Source: JAAFHS01 sp031396505 (lineage in GTDB: Bacteria; Pseudomonadota; Alphaproteobacteria; Rhodobacterales; Rhodobacteraceae). From it: DNA of 7,835 bases. The stretch lies in NCBI GenBank assembly GCA_031396505.1, contig JANNKX010000353.1, positions 1 to 7,835 of the forward strand, given 5' to 3'. The number at the start of each line of letters is the position of its first letter. Position 1 is the stretch's first letter. The translations under genes were made by a program, and so were the position numbers. Below the pieces are notes generated by a model. It was not told where the DNA came from. It worked only from the letters and a program-made list of their open reading frames with translations, and did no database searches. Positions 1-5,805 of the stretch are shown piece by piece.

Positions 1-1
1 C

Positions 2-352
2 GATCCGCAGATGACCGTGGCCGATTTGCGCGTGATGGTGCCCGAATGGTTTGCAGGCGATCAATTCCACGCCGATCCCGATATGTTGCTTGACCTCGTT
101 TTAAATGATCGGGGGCCCGAAATTTTTCACCCGGTGCGGACGCGCGCGCAATTTACCCGTGCCCTCGTGGGCCGCGCCGTTACATCGATGACCTATCTGC
201 GACCGATGCGCGCGTCGCTTACGTTGTTGACCGATGCCGAGATCACAGCCATGTGCCGTGATCTGGGTGAAGTTGCTGAACAGACAATTAAGCATCTGGT
301 CGCGAGAACGCCCGTAACACCCTTGCCTGACACCGCGCTGAACGACGATTGA
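2..352 (+). CDS. 3' end of an unrecognised gene upstream of sufC
   Basis: The frame is open from the left edge to a TGA at 350-352, giving about 116 residues. An ATG at 11 exists, but there is no ribosome-binding site to judge it by and the frame continues to the edge, so I treat this as the C-terminal part of a longer protein. The residues are mixed polar and hydrophobic, with no membrane segment, signal peptide or cysteine cluster. The region from about nucleotide 170 to 300 looks helical (a TSMTYLRPM stretch, then TDAEITAMCRDLGEVAEQTI). I do not recognise the family. The gene ends 45 nt before sufC on the same strand with no obvious terminator, so it may belong to the SUF transcript; in related bacteria a hypothetical gene often sits between sufB and sufC. 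It is not SufB, because the conserved SufB C-terminus is absent. Being coding is fairly likely; the function is unknown. Confidence 0.6.
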   Translation, partial: DPQMTVADLRVMVPEWFAGDQFHADPDMLLDLVLNDRGPEIFHPVRTRAQFTRALVGRAVTSMTYLRPMRASLTLLTDAEITAMCRDLGEVAEQTIKHLVARTPVTPLPDTALNDD

Positions 353-397
353 ACTGCGCCCGCCAGTGATGGGCCCATCCGTGACGAGGAAGATAAG

Positions 398-1153
398 ATG
401 TTGAATATCAATAACCTGCACGTCAAACTTGCAGATGAAGACAAAGTCATTTTACGCGGCGTGAACTTGCAGATCGGCGCGGGCGAAGTGCATGCGATCA
501 TGGGGCCGAACGGATCAGGGAAATCGACGCTGTCTTATGTGCTGTCGGGCCGCGACGGGTATATGGTGACCGACGGGTCTGCCACCCTTGAGGGCGAAGA
601 ACTGCTGGAGATGGAACCCGATGAACGCGCAGCGGCGGGTCTTTTTCTGGCGTTTCAATATCCGGTGGAAATTCCGGGCGTGGGCAACATGACGTTCCTG
701 CGCACGGCGGTGAATGCACAACGCAAGGCGCGCGGCGAGGCGGAAATCAGCGCGGGTGATTTTCTGAAGCTGGTGCGGGAGAAGGCAAAGGCGCTGAAGA
801 TCGACGCGGAAATGTTGAAGCGCCCTGTAAATGTGGGTTTTTCGGGGGGCGAGAAAAAGCGCAACGAAATCCTGCAGATGGCGATGCTGGAACCCAAGAT
901 GTGCATCCTGGACGAGACCGATTCGGGGCTGGACGTTGACGCGATGAAGCTGGTGGCCGATGGCGTGAATGCGTTGCGGTCGGCGGGGCGGTCTTTCCTT
1001 GTGATCACGCATTACCAGCGCCTGCTGGATCATATTGCACCGGATGTGGTGCATATCATGGCGCAGGGGCAGATCATCAAGACGGGCGGGCCGGAACTGG
1101 CGCTTGAGGTGGAAAACAACGGCTATGCCGATATTCTGGCGGAGCAGAACTGA
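398..1153 (+). CDS. sufC: SufC, Fe-S cluster assembly ATPase
   Basis: This is the cytosolic ABC-type ATPase of the SUF machinery. It binds SufB and SufD and uses ATP to remodel the scaffold during cluster assembly; despite its fold it is not a transporter. All ATPase motifs are visible in the 251-residue product: Walker A GPNGSGKST at 36-44, Q-loop Gln87 in AFQYP, the SufC-type signature SGGEKKR at 149-155, Walker B CILDETDSGLD at 169-179 with catalytic Glu173, and switch His205 in VITHYQ. The length is normal for SufC (about 250). The ATG at 398 is chosen because a purine-rich GAGGA tract lies just upstream and the LNINNLHV start is typical of the family. Its TGA shares one base with the sufD ATG, so translation is probably coupled. 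Confidence 0.98.
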   Translation: MLNINNLHVKLADEDKVILRGVNLQIGAGEVHAIMGPNGSGKSTLSYVLSGRDGYMVTDGSATLEGEELLEMEPDERAAAGLFLAFQYPVEIPGVGNMTFLRTAVNAQRKARGEAEISAGDFLKLVREKAKALKIDAEMLKRPVNVGFSGGEKKRNEILQMAMLEPKMCILDETDSGLDVDAMKLVADGVNALRSAGRSFLVITHYQRLLDHIAPDVVHIMAQGQIIKTGGPELALEVENNGYADILAEQN

Positions 1154-2445
1154 TGGCTGCACCACAAATCAAGGCCGATGCGTTGGCGGCGCGGATTGCG
1201 GGGCTGACCCGTGCACCGACGGGTTGGCTGGGAGCGGCACAGGCCGATGCGTTGGCACGGCTGACGGCGATGGGCCTGCCGGTCAAGCGGGATGAATACT
1301 GGCGGTATACCGACCCCACGTCGTTAACGACGGCGGTGGCATCACCGGCGAGCGTGTTTGATGCGCGCGATGAAAGCCCGATTTTCGGGTCGATTGATGC
1401 GCTGCGGATCGTCTTTGTGGATGGCATCTTTGATGCGGCCCGGTCGGACGATTTGACGATGGCAGGGGTCGAGGTTGAGCGCCTTGCAACAGCGGGCAGG
1501 GCCGATATCCATTGGGCGCGCGATCTGTATGGCGCGTTGGAGGCGCGCGGGCAGACGCCGGTGCGGCGCCCGCTGGCGGCATTGAACACGGCTTTTGCGA
1601 CGGACGGGATTCTGATCCGCGTCACCGGGCAGGGCACCCGGCCAGTCGCACTGATTTATGAACATGAATCAGTGACTTCAGACGTTATCCTGCATCATTG
1701 CATTAAGATTGAGCCGGGCGCGTCTTTGACCGTTCTGGAAAGTGGTCCGGCGGCGGCGCGGTTTGTCAAGGTGATGGAGGTTGATCTGGCCGAGGGAGCG
1801 GCCTTTCACCACATCCGCGCACAGGGGCGCGCCCATGAACGCCGCGCCTGCACGCATATTTTCGCGCGGCTACAAGCGCGTGCCCTGTTCAAGTCATTCA
1901 CGTTGACGGCCAATGGCGCACTGACACGCAATGAGGCCGTGGTTGAACTGTTGGGCGATGATGCGCGTGCGCACATCGCAGGTGCGGCCGCGGGGGACGG
2001 GGCGTTTCACCATGATGATACGGTATTCGTGACCCACACGGGGCAGCGCTGCGAAAGCCGTCAGGTGTTCAAGAAAGTGCTGAAAAACGGGGCCGTGGGC
2101 GTGTTTCAGGGCAAGATTCTGGTCAAACCGGGCGCGCAAAAGACCGATGGGTATCAGATCAGTCAAGCCTTGTTGCTGGACGAGGACAGCCAGTTTCTGG
2201 CGAAACCCGAACTGGAAATCTATGCCGATGACGTGAAGTGCAGCCACGGGTCGACATCCGGGGCGATTGACGAGACGGCGCTGTTTTACCTGCGGTCGCG
2301 GGGTGTGCCAGAAGCGGCGGCGCAGGCGCTGCTGGTGCTTGCGTTTCTGGCCGAGGCGATTGCGGAAATCGAGGATGAGGCGATTGCCGATGATATCCGC
2401 AGCCGCCTTGAAGGCTGGCTCGACCGACACACGGCGCAGGGGTAG
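1153..2445 (+). CDS. sufD: SufD, Fe-S cluster assembly scaffold protein
   Basis: SufD is the soluble beta-helical partner in the SufBC2D scaffold on which [Fe-S] clusters form using sulfur from SufS. The 430-residue product carries an N-terminal block (about 42-54, GLPVKRDEYWRYTDP) typical of SufD, a long beta-rich core, and the conserved C-terminal segment DDVKCSHGSTSGAID at 359-373 followed by ETALFYLRSRG. Cys363 and His365 lie in this segment; the His matches the residue known to matter in E. coli SufD at the SufB-SufD interface. Length is in the usual range (about 420-440). The start at 1153 overlaps the sufC stop (TGATG) and is preceded by GGAG at 1141-1144, eight bases upstream. The next gene begins 3 nt after the TAG stop. 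Confidence 0.97.
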   Translation: MAAPQIKADALAARIAGLTRAPTGWLGAAQADALARLTAMGLPVKRDEYWRYTDPTSLTTAVASPASVFDARDESPIFGSIDALRIVFVDGIFDAARSDDLTMAGVEVERLATAGRADIHWARDLYGALEARGQTPVRRPLAALNTAFATDGILIRVTGQGTRPVALIYEHESVTSDVILHHCIKIEPGASLTVLESGPAAARFVKVMEVDLAEGAAFHHIRAQGRAHERRACTHIFARLQARALFKSFTLTANGALTRNEAVVELLGDDARAHIAGAAAGDGAFHHDDTVFVTHTGQRCESRQVFKKVLKNGAVGVFQGKILVKPGAQKTDGYQISQALLLDEDSQFLAKPELEIYADDVKCSHGSTSGAIDETALFYLRSRGVPEAAAQALLVLAFLAEAIAEIEDEAIADDIRSRLEGWLDRHTAQG

Positions 2446-2448
2446 GGA

Positions 2449-2928
2449 ATGGCGGTCACAACCGATATCTTGGCAAGCTGGCGCAACCCACGGGCCGCAA
2501 TCCGCCGTCATCTGGCGCGCGGGCAATCCGAGGCATTTGCGTTTTCACTGCTGCTGGTGTTTCTGATCGTGGCCTTTGTGGCGCAATGGCCGCAAGCGGC
2601 GCGCGAGGCCTTTTTGGCAGAGGAGCGATCAGTGGCACCGCGGGTCTTGGCACTTGCAATGGCGATGCTGGCGACGGTGCCGTTGTGGTATGCGATTGCG
2701 GCGATCAGCCGGATGTTTGCAGGGCTGCTGGGCGGGCAGGGCAGTTGGTATGCCGCGCGGCTGGCGCTGTTCTGGGCACTGGCGACGGTTAGCCCGTTGA
2801 TGTTGCTGCAGGGGCTGGTGGCCGGAATGATCGGGCCGGGGCCGGGGTTGTGGTTGGTGATCACGCTGGTGGGTGCTGCGTTTTTATGGCTGTGGCTAAG
2901 CATGCTGCACGAAGTGGAGCGGGCGTGA
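2449..2928 (+). CDS. Yip1-like integral membrane protein, first of a pair
   Basis: This 159-residue hydrophobic protein has about four predicted membrane segments (roughly 29-47, 66-86, 103-128 and 133-153). A short polar N-terminus contains NPR at 13-15, followed by an RxHL element. Its second half has GGQGSWYAARLALFW at 95-109, which parallels GGKGQFHDALLLMVW in the next protein, so the two look like diverged paralogs. The overall pattern fits small bacterial Yip1-domain proteins. It should sit in the inner membrane; no enzymatic motif is seen. It lies 3 nt after sufD and overlaps the next gene by 1 nt, so it is part of the SUF operon. The ATG at 2449 is preceded by a GGGGTAGGG purine tract. 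A membrane-anchoring or membrane-associated role in Fe-S metabolism is conceivable, but that is inference from position alone. Confidence 0.85.
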   Translation: MAVTTDILASWRNPRAAIRRHLARGQSEAFAFSLLLVFLIVAFVAQWPQAAREAFLAEERSVAPRVLALAMAMLATVPLWYAIAAISRMFAGLLGGQGSWYAARLALFWALATVSPLMLLQGLVAGMIGPGPGLWLVITLVGAAFLWLWLSMLHEVERA

Positions 2929-3488
2929 TGTGGCGGCAGATGATCATCGACACGGTGACCAACCCGCGTGAGGTGGCGCGCCATCTGATTGCGATGAACC
3001 CGCCCATTGCCGTACGCTGGCAGGCATTTGCGTTTCTGACCATCCTGTCAACCGTGCTGCCGATGGTTGCCTTCTGGATCGCGGGGGGCGAGGCGCGCGC
3101 AGAGGTTCTGACCAGCAATCCTGTGATGCTGACGGCGGTGCAGTTCGGGTTCAACATTATCACCGTTCTGCTGATGCAGGGCGTGGGGCAATGGGCTGGC
3201 GGCAAAGGACAGTTTCACGACGCATTGTTGCTGATGGTGTGGCTGCAGATGATGCTATTGGTGCTGCAACTGGTGCAAAGTGTCGCGATCATCGTGGCCC
3301 CTGTGCTGCTGTTGCCGATCATGGCCGTGGGGATTGTGCTGATGTTCTGGCTGCTGAGCCATTTTACCGCAGAGCTGCACGGCTTCAAAAGCGCGTTTCG
3401 GGTGTTCGGGGTGATTTTCGGACTTATGTTTGTGGTAGGACTGGCACTTTCGCCATTCCTTGAAACCTATCTGAACCCTGCGAGTTGA
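2928..3488 (+). CDS. Yip1 family integral membrane protein, second of a pair
   Basis: This 186-residue protein has about five membrane segments (roughly 33-52, 68-88, 99-121, 122-146 and 156-176). The polar N-terminus has TNPREVARHL at 11-20, and the central motif GGKGQFHDALLLMVW at 91-105 is characteristic of Yip1-domain proteins. The frame is open upstream to 2850, but the ATG at 2928 is preferred. It overlaps the previous stop as TGATG, has TGGAG at 2915-2919 eight bases upstream, and begins with the family-like MWRQMIIDTVTNPR. It ends 3 nt before sufS, so it lies inside the SUF operon. Its molecular role is unknown. The only proposal I can make is a membrane protein co-produced with Fe-S assembly factors, perhaps working with its paralog upstream. 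Confidence 0.88.
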   Translation: MWRQMIIDTVTNPREVARHLIAMNPPIAVRWQAFAFLTILSTVLPMVAFWIAGGEARAEVLTSNPVMLTAVQFGFNIITVLLMQGVGQWAGGKGQFHDALLLMVWLQMMLLVLQLVQSVAIIVAPVLLLPIMAVGIVLMFWLLSHFTAELHGFKSAFRVFGVIFGLMFVVGLALSPFLETYLNPAS

Positions 3489-3491
3489 CCG

Positions 3492-4712
3492 ATGTTTGAT
3501 GCAGCCACCATCCGCGCCGATTTTCCCATCCTGTCGCGGCAGGTGAATGGCAAGCCGCTTGTGTATCTGGACAATGGTGCGTCGGCCCAAAAACCAAAGG
3601 TCGTGATCGATGCAATGACCACGGCTTATGCACATGAATATGCGAACGTTCACCGTGGGTTGCACTACCTTTCTAACCTTGCGACCGATAAGTACGAGGC
3701 CGTGCGCGGCACCATTGCACGGTTTCTGGGCGCGCCGTCTGCGGATGAGATCGTGTTCACGACGGGCACGACCGAGGCGATCAATCTGGTGTCTTACGCC
3801 TGGGCCGCGCCGCGATTTCAGCCAGGCGATGAGGTGGTGCTGTCGATCATGGAGCATCACGCCAACATTGTGCCATGGCATTTTCTGCGCGAACGGCAGG
3901 GCGTGGTGTTGAAATGGGTTGATGTGGATGCCAAGGGCGATCTTGACCCGCAGACGGTGATTGATGCGATCGGGCCACGCACGAAACTGGTGGCGGTGAC
4001 GCATATGTCAAACGTGCTTGGCACAGTCGTGGATGTAAAGGCCATCTGCGCGGGCGCGCGGGCGCGGGGCGTACCGGTCTTGGTGGACGGGTCGCAAGCG
4101 GCGGTGCATATGGCGGTGAATGTGGCCGATCTGGGCTGCGACTTTTACGCGATCACCGGACATAAGCTATATGGGCCAAGTGGTTCCGGGGCGATCTTTA
4201 TACGGTCGGAACGGATGGGGGAAATGCGTCCCTTCCTTGGTGGCGGGGATATGATCCGCGAGGTGACACGCGACAGTGTCACCTGGAACGACCCGCCGAT
4301 GAAGTTTGAGGCTGGCACGCCGGGGATTGTGCAGCAGATCGGGCTGGGCGTTGCACTGGAATACATGATGGGTTTAGGGATGGACGGCATCGCCACCCAT
4401 GAACGGCATCTGCGGGATTACGCGCAGGAACGTCTTGGCGGCCTGAACTGGCTGAACCTGCAAGGGTCATCTGCAACCAAGGGTGCTATCTTTAGTTTCA
4501 CGTTGAACGGTGCAGCGCATGCCCATGATATCTCGACGATTCTTGACAAACGAGGAATTGCCGTGCGGGCCGGCTCGCATTGCGCGATGCCCCTGATGGA
4601 TCACCTTGGCGTTGGTGCGACCTGCCGGGCGTCATTTGCAATGTACAACACGCGGGATGAGGTGGATGCATTGGTGAGTGCGCTTGAACTTGCGCATGAC
4701 CTTTTTGCCTGA
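3492..4712 (+). CDS. sufS: SufS, cysteine desulfurase (group II)
   Basis: SufS is a PLP-dependent, cytosolic enzyme that converts L-cysteine to L-alanine and leaves a persulfide on its active-site cysteine, the sulfur source for the SUF scaffold. In the 406-residue product the PLP-binding lysine is Lys225 in ITGHKLYGPSG, the cofactor-stacking histidine is His123 in MEHHANIVPW, and the catalytic cysteine is Cys364 in RAGSHCAMPLM. These sit at almost the same numbers as in E. coli SufS (Lys226, His123, Cys364). The sequence RASFAMYNTRDEVD near the C-terminus is also typical of group II. The ATG at 3492 follows the previous stop by 3 nt, and no strong Shine-Dalgarno is visible, which suggests coupled translation. 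No SufE or SufU activator is encoded in the window. It appears to be the last SUF gene here, since a tRNA gene follows. Confidence 0.97.
   Translation: MFDAATIRADFPILSRQVNGKPLVYLDNGASAQKPKVVIDAMTTAYAHEYANVHRGLHYLSNLATDKYEAVRGTIARFLGAPSADEIVFTTGTTEAINLVSYAWAAPRFQPGDEVVLSIMEHHANIVPWHFLRERQGVVLKWVDVDAKGDLDPQTVIDAIGPRTKLVAVTHMSNVLGTVVDVKAICAGARARGVPVLVDGSQAAVHMAVNVADLGCDFYAITGHKLYGPSGSGAIFIRSERMGEMRPFLGGGDMIREVTRDSVTWNDPPMKFEAGTPGIVQQIGLGVALEYMMGLGMDGIATHERHLRDYAQERLGGLNWLNLQGSSATKGAIFSFTLNGAAHAHDISTILDKRGIAVRAGSHCAMPLMDHLGVGATCRASFAMYNTRDEVDALVSALELAHDLFA
4261..4284. repeat. Perfect 9-bp inverted repeat inside sufS
   Basis: AGGTGACAC at 4261-4269 is exactly inverted as GTGTCACCT at 4276-4284, with a 6-nt loop between. 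It lies in frame within sufS and encodes part of the IREVTRDSVTW segment. The stem is GC-rich enough to form in RNA. It has no T-tract, so it is not a Rho-independent terminator. It may be incidental. Confidence 0.6.
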
Positions 4713-4717
4713 CACGC

Positions 4718-4746
4718 TTGCAGGGTTCAGGCCCAGCGGATATAGA
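4718..4746 (+). promoter_or_regulatory. Candidate promoter of tRNA-Arg
   Basis: TTGCAG at 4718-4723 could serve as a -35 element (only the TTG is well conserved, as is common in alphaproteobacteria). TATAGA at 4741-4746, 17 nt downstream, could be the -10. Transcription would begin just before the tRNA at 4755. It overlaps nothing else and lies directly after the sufS stop. Read by eye; moderate to low certainty. Confidence 0.4.
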
Positions 4747-4754
4747 CGCATCAG

Positions 4755-4831
<77 letters not shown>

Positions 4832-4838
4832 TTATTCT

Positions 4839-5005
4839 TGTAGATTCAGTGACTTGTACCTCCGCCCGTGGCCTTATCAGTGCACGGTGAGCCTGAAAGC
4901 GGTATGAATTGCCCTTCGTTTCCTGGACGCCCGGCGCTTCAGTTTCTGCTGCTGTTCGAAATCGATCGGTGACAGCATGCCATTCCCCGCGTGTTTGCGC
5001 CCGTC
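4839..5005 (-). mobile_element. Remnant of an IS3-family insertion sequence (transposase C-terminus and possible end)
   Basis: On the minus strand, from about 5005 down to a TGA at 4879-4877, the frame reads GRKHAGNGMLSPIDFEQQQK followed by a basic tail. The R-K-H...NGMLSP.DFE pattern is the hallmark of the extreme C-terminus of IS3-family DDE transposases (OrfB). Only about 40 codons remain. The catalytic DDE core and OrfA are absent, and upstream of about 5005 the sequence becomes the promoter region of the next operon, so this is a dead fragment. After the stop, sequence that reads TGTAGATTCAGTGACTTGTACC on the + strand, from 4839, lies where an IS3-type terminal inverted repeat would be expected, 30-40 nt past the stop. 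The opposite end is missing, so the repeat cannot be confirmed. The basic extension after FEQQQK may come from frameshifting in the decayed gene. Confidence 0.65.
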
Positions 5006-5060
5006 ATGGTCCGATTTCCGGAGAGTAGTTCAGTCGAGACCAATCGATCCAGACACTGCA

Positions 5061-5095
5061 TTTACAATTACAGCATGACTGGATTAGAACATAAA
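5061..5095 (+). promoter_or_regulatory. Candidate promoter of the imuA-imuB-dnaE2 operon
   Basis: Two overlapping sigma70-like readings exist. One has -35 TTTACA at 5061-5066, an 18-nt gap and -10 TAGAAC at 5085-5090. The other has -35 ATTACA at 5067-5072, a 17-nt gap and -10 CATAAA at 5090-5095. In both, the -10 lies within or against the LexA box at 5087-5101, as expected for a promoter blocked by LexA. The resulting leader would be only about 20 nt. Confidence 0.5.
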
Positions 5096-5101
5096 GTGAA
5101 C
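5087..5101 (+). promoter_or_regulatory. LexA operator (SOS box, GAAC-N7-GAAC)
   Basis: The site is GAAC at 5087-5090, seven bases ATAAAGT, and GAAC at 5098-5101. This is a perfect match to the direct-repeat LexA box known for alphaproteobacteria (GTTC-N7-GTTC on the other strand), unlike the palindromic CTGT-N8-ACAG of E. coli. It ends 17 bases before the imuA start codon and overlaps the candidate -10 elements. It sits in front of an imuA-imuB-dnaE2 cassette, a classic LexA-regulated operon, so DNA-damage induction is strongly inferred. Confidence 0.92.
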
Positions 5102-5118
5102 AAATAGAGGGATTCTCT

Positions 5119-5805
5119 GTGCGGTGTCTGCCAGCCCCCACATCAAAGCCACGCTCCGAACTGACGCAGGGCTTCACGCAGGCCAATGCACGGACCCTTT
5201 CGGAGGTGTTTGCGACCACATCAACGGATGGTGGTGTGACGGGCTTTGTCATGTCCGGCTTTGTCGATGCGCAGATGCCGATATTTTGGGTGCAGGATCA
5301 TTTGTCGCAGAACGAGGCGGGGCGGCCCTATCTGCCGGGGCTGACGGCACAGGGGCAGGTGCTGCACCTGACCCTGCCGCGTGCGGCCGACGTACTTTGG
5401 GCGATGGAGGAAGGGTTGCGCTGTGCCACGCTGGGTGTGGTGATCGGCGAGGTTTGGGGTGCGCCGTCGGTTCTGGATTTCACCGCCACACGGCGGCTGG
5501 CCACACGGGCCGAGGCGAGCGGCATGGCTTGCTGGCTGATCCGCCGTGGCGCTGTGCCCGACCTGAGCGCGGCGCGCAACCGCTGGCGCGTGGCCTCTCT
5601 GCCGTCGCTGGCGCATCCTCACGATCCGATGGCCCCCGGCGATCCGCGCTGGCAGGTGGAGCTGTTCCGATCACGTCAGGCACAGCCCGGCACATGGGTG
5701 GCGACCTATGACCGGGCGGCGGATCGTGTCGATTTTTCTGCCCCATTTCGCGATGGAGCGGTGGCAGAAGGCGATGGAGAAGACGTGCGACGCGCCGCCG
5801 GATGA
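5119..5805 (+). CDS. imuA: ImuA-like SOS mutagenesis protein
   Basis: ImuA is the RecA/SulA-like accessory protein of the ImuA-ImuB-DnaE2 mutasome, which performs error-prone translesion synthesis after DNA damage. The 228-residue product shows the family pattern: a strand with FWVQDHLS, then GRPYLPGL, the LWAMEEGLRC helix at 93-102, a GVVIGEVWG strand, and the RRLATRAEASGMACWLIRRG segment. No Walker A loop is seen, consistent with an inactive RecA-like fold. Identification also rests on imuB and dnaE2 directly downstream. The start is GTG at 5119, supported by the Shine-Dalgarno AGAGGGA at 5106-5112 six bases upstream and by the LexA box just before it; no in-frame ATG is better placed. The first 25 or so residues are poorly conserved-looking. 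Its last 98 nt overlap the start of imuB in another frame, so the C-terminal 31 residues share DNA with imuB. Confidence 0.87.
   Translation: MRCLPAPTSKPRSELTQGFTQANARTLSEVFATTSTDGGVTGFVMSGFVDAQMPIFWVQDHLSQNEAGRPYLPGLTAQGQVLHLTLPRAADVLWAMEEGLRCATLGVVIGEVWGAPSVLDFTATRRLATRAEASGMACWLIRRGAVPDLSAARNRWRVASLPSLAHPHDPMAPGDPRWQVELFRSRQAQPGTWVATYDRAADRVDFSAPFRDGAVAEGDGEDVRRAAG

Noticed and set aside
515..1165. Minus-strand open frame opposite sufC
   Set aside because: It is antisense to an unmistakable SufC, and its His/Gln/Arg-rich product resembles no protein family.
2850..2927. Upstream extension of the second Yip1 gene to 2850
   Set aside because: It would overlap the first Yip1 gene by about 80 nt and has no suitable ribosome-binding site; the ATG at 2928 has both a Shine-Dalgarno and a stop-start overlap.
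3255..4004. Minus-strand open frame across the second Yip1 gene and sufS
   Set aside because: It spans two real genes on the opposite strand and encodes a low-complexity His/Arg-rich product.
4720..4738. Possible terminator hairpin after sufS (GGGTTCAGGCCC region)
   Set aside because: Only a few base pairs can form and no T-tract follows, so it is not a convincing Rho-independent terminator.
4832..5118. Direct repeat of the tRNA-Arg 3' end that would mark an integrated island
   Set aside because: I looked for a second copy of the TTCGAATCGTGTCGGG segment in the downstream spacer and found none, so no attachment-site pair can be claimed within this window.
5004..5252. Minus-strand open frame across the SOS promoter and the imuA start
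   Set aside because: It runs antisense through the LexA box and imuA, and is in a different frame from the transposase remnant.
5124..5711. Second + strand open frame (195 codons) overlapping imuA
   Set aside because: It overlaps imuA in another frame. Its product is Gly/Ala/Arg-rich without family features, while the imuA frame has family motifs and a good ribosome-binding site.
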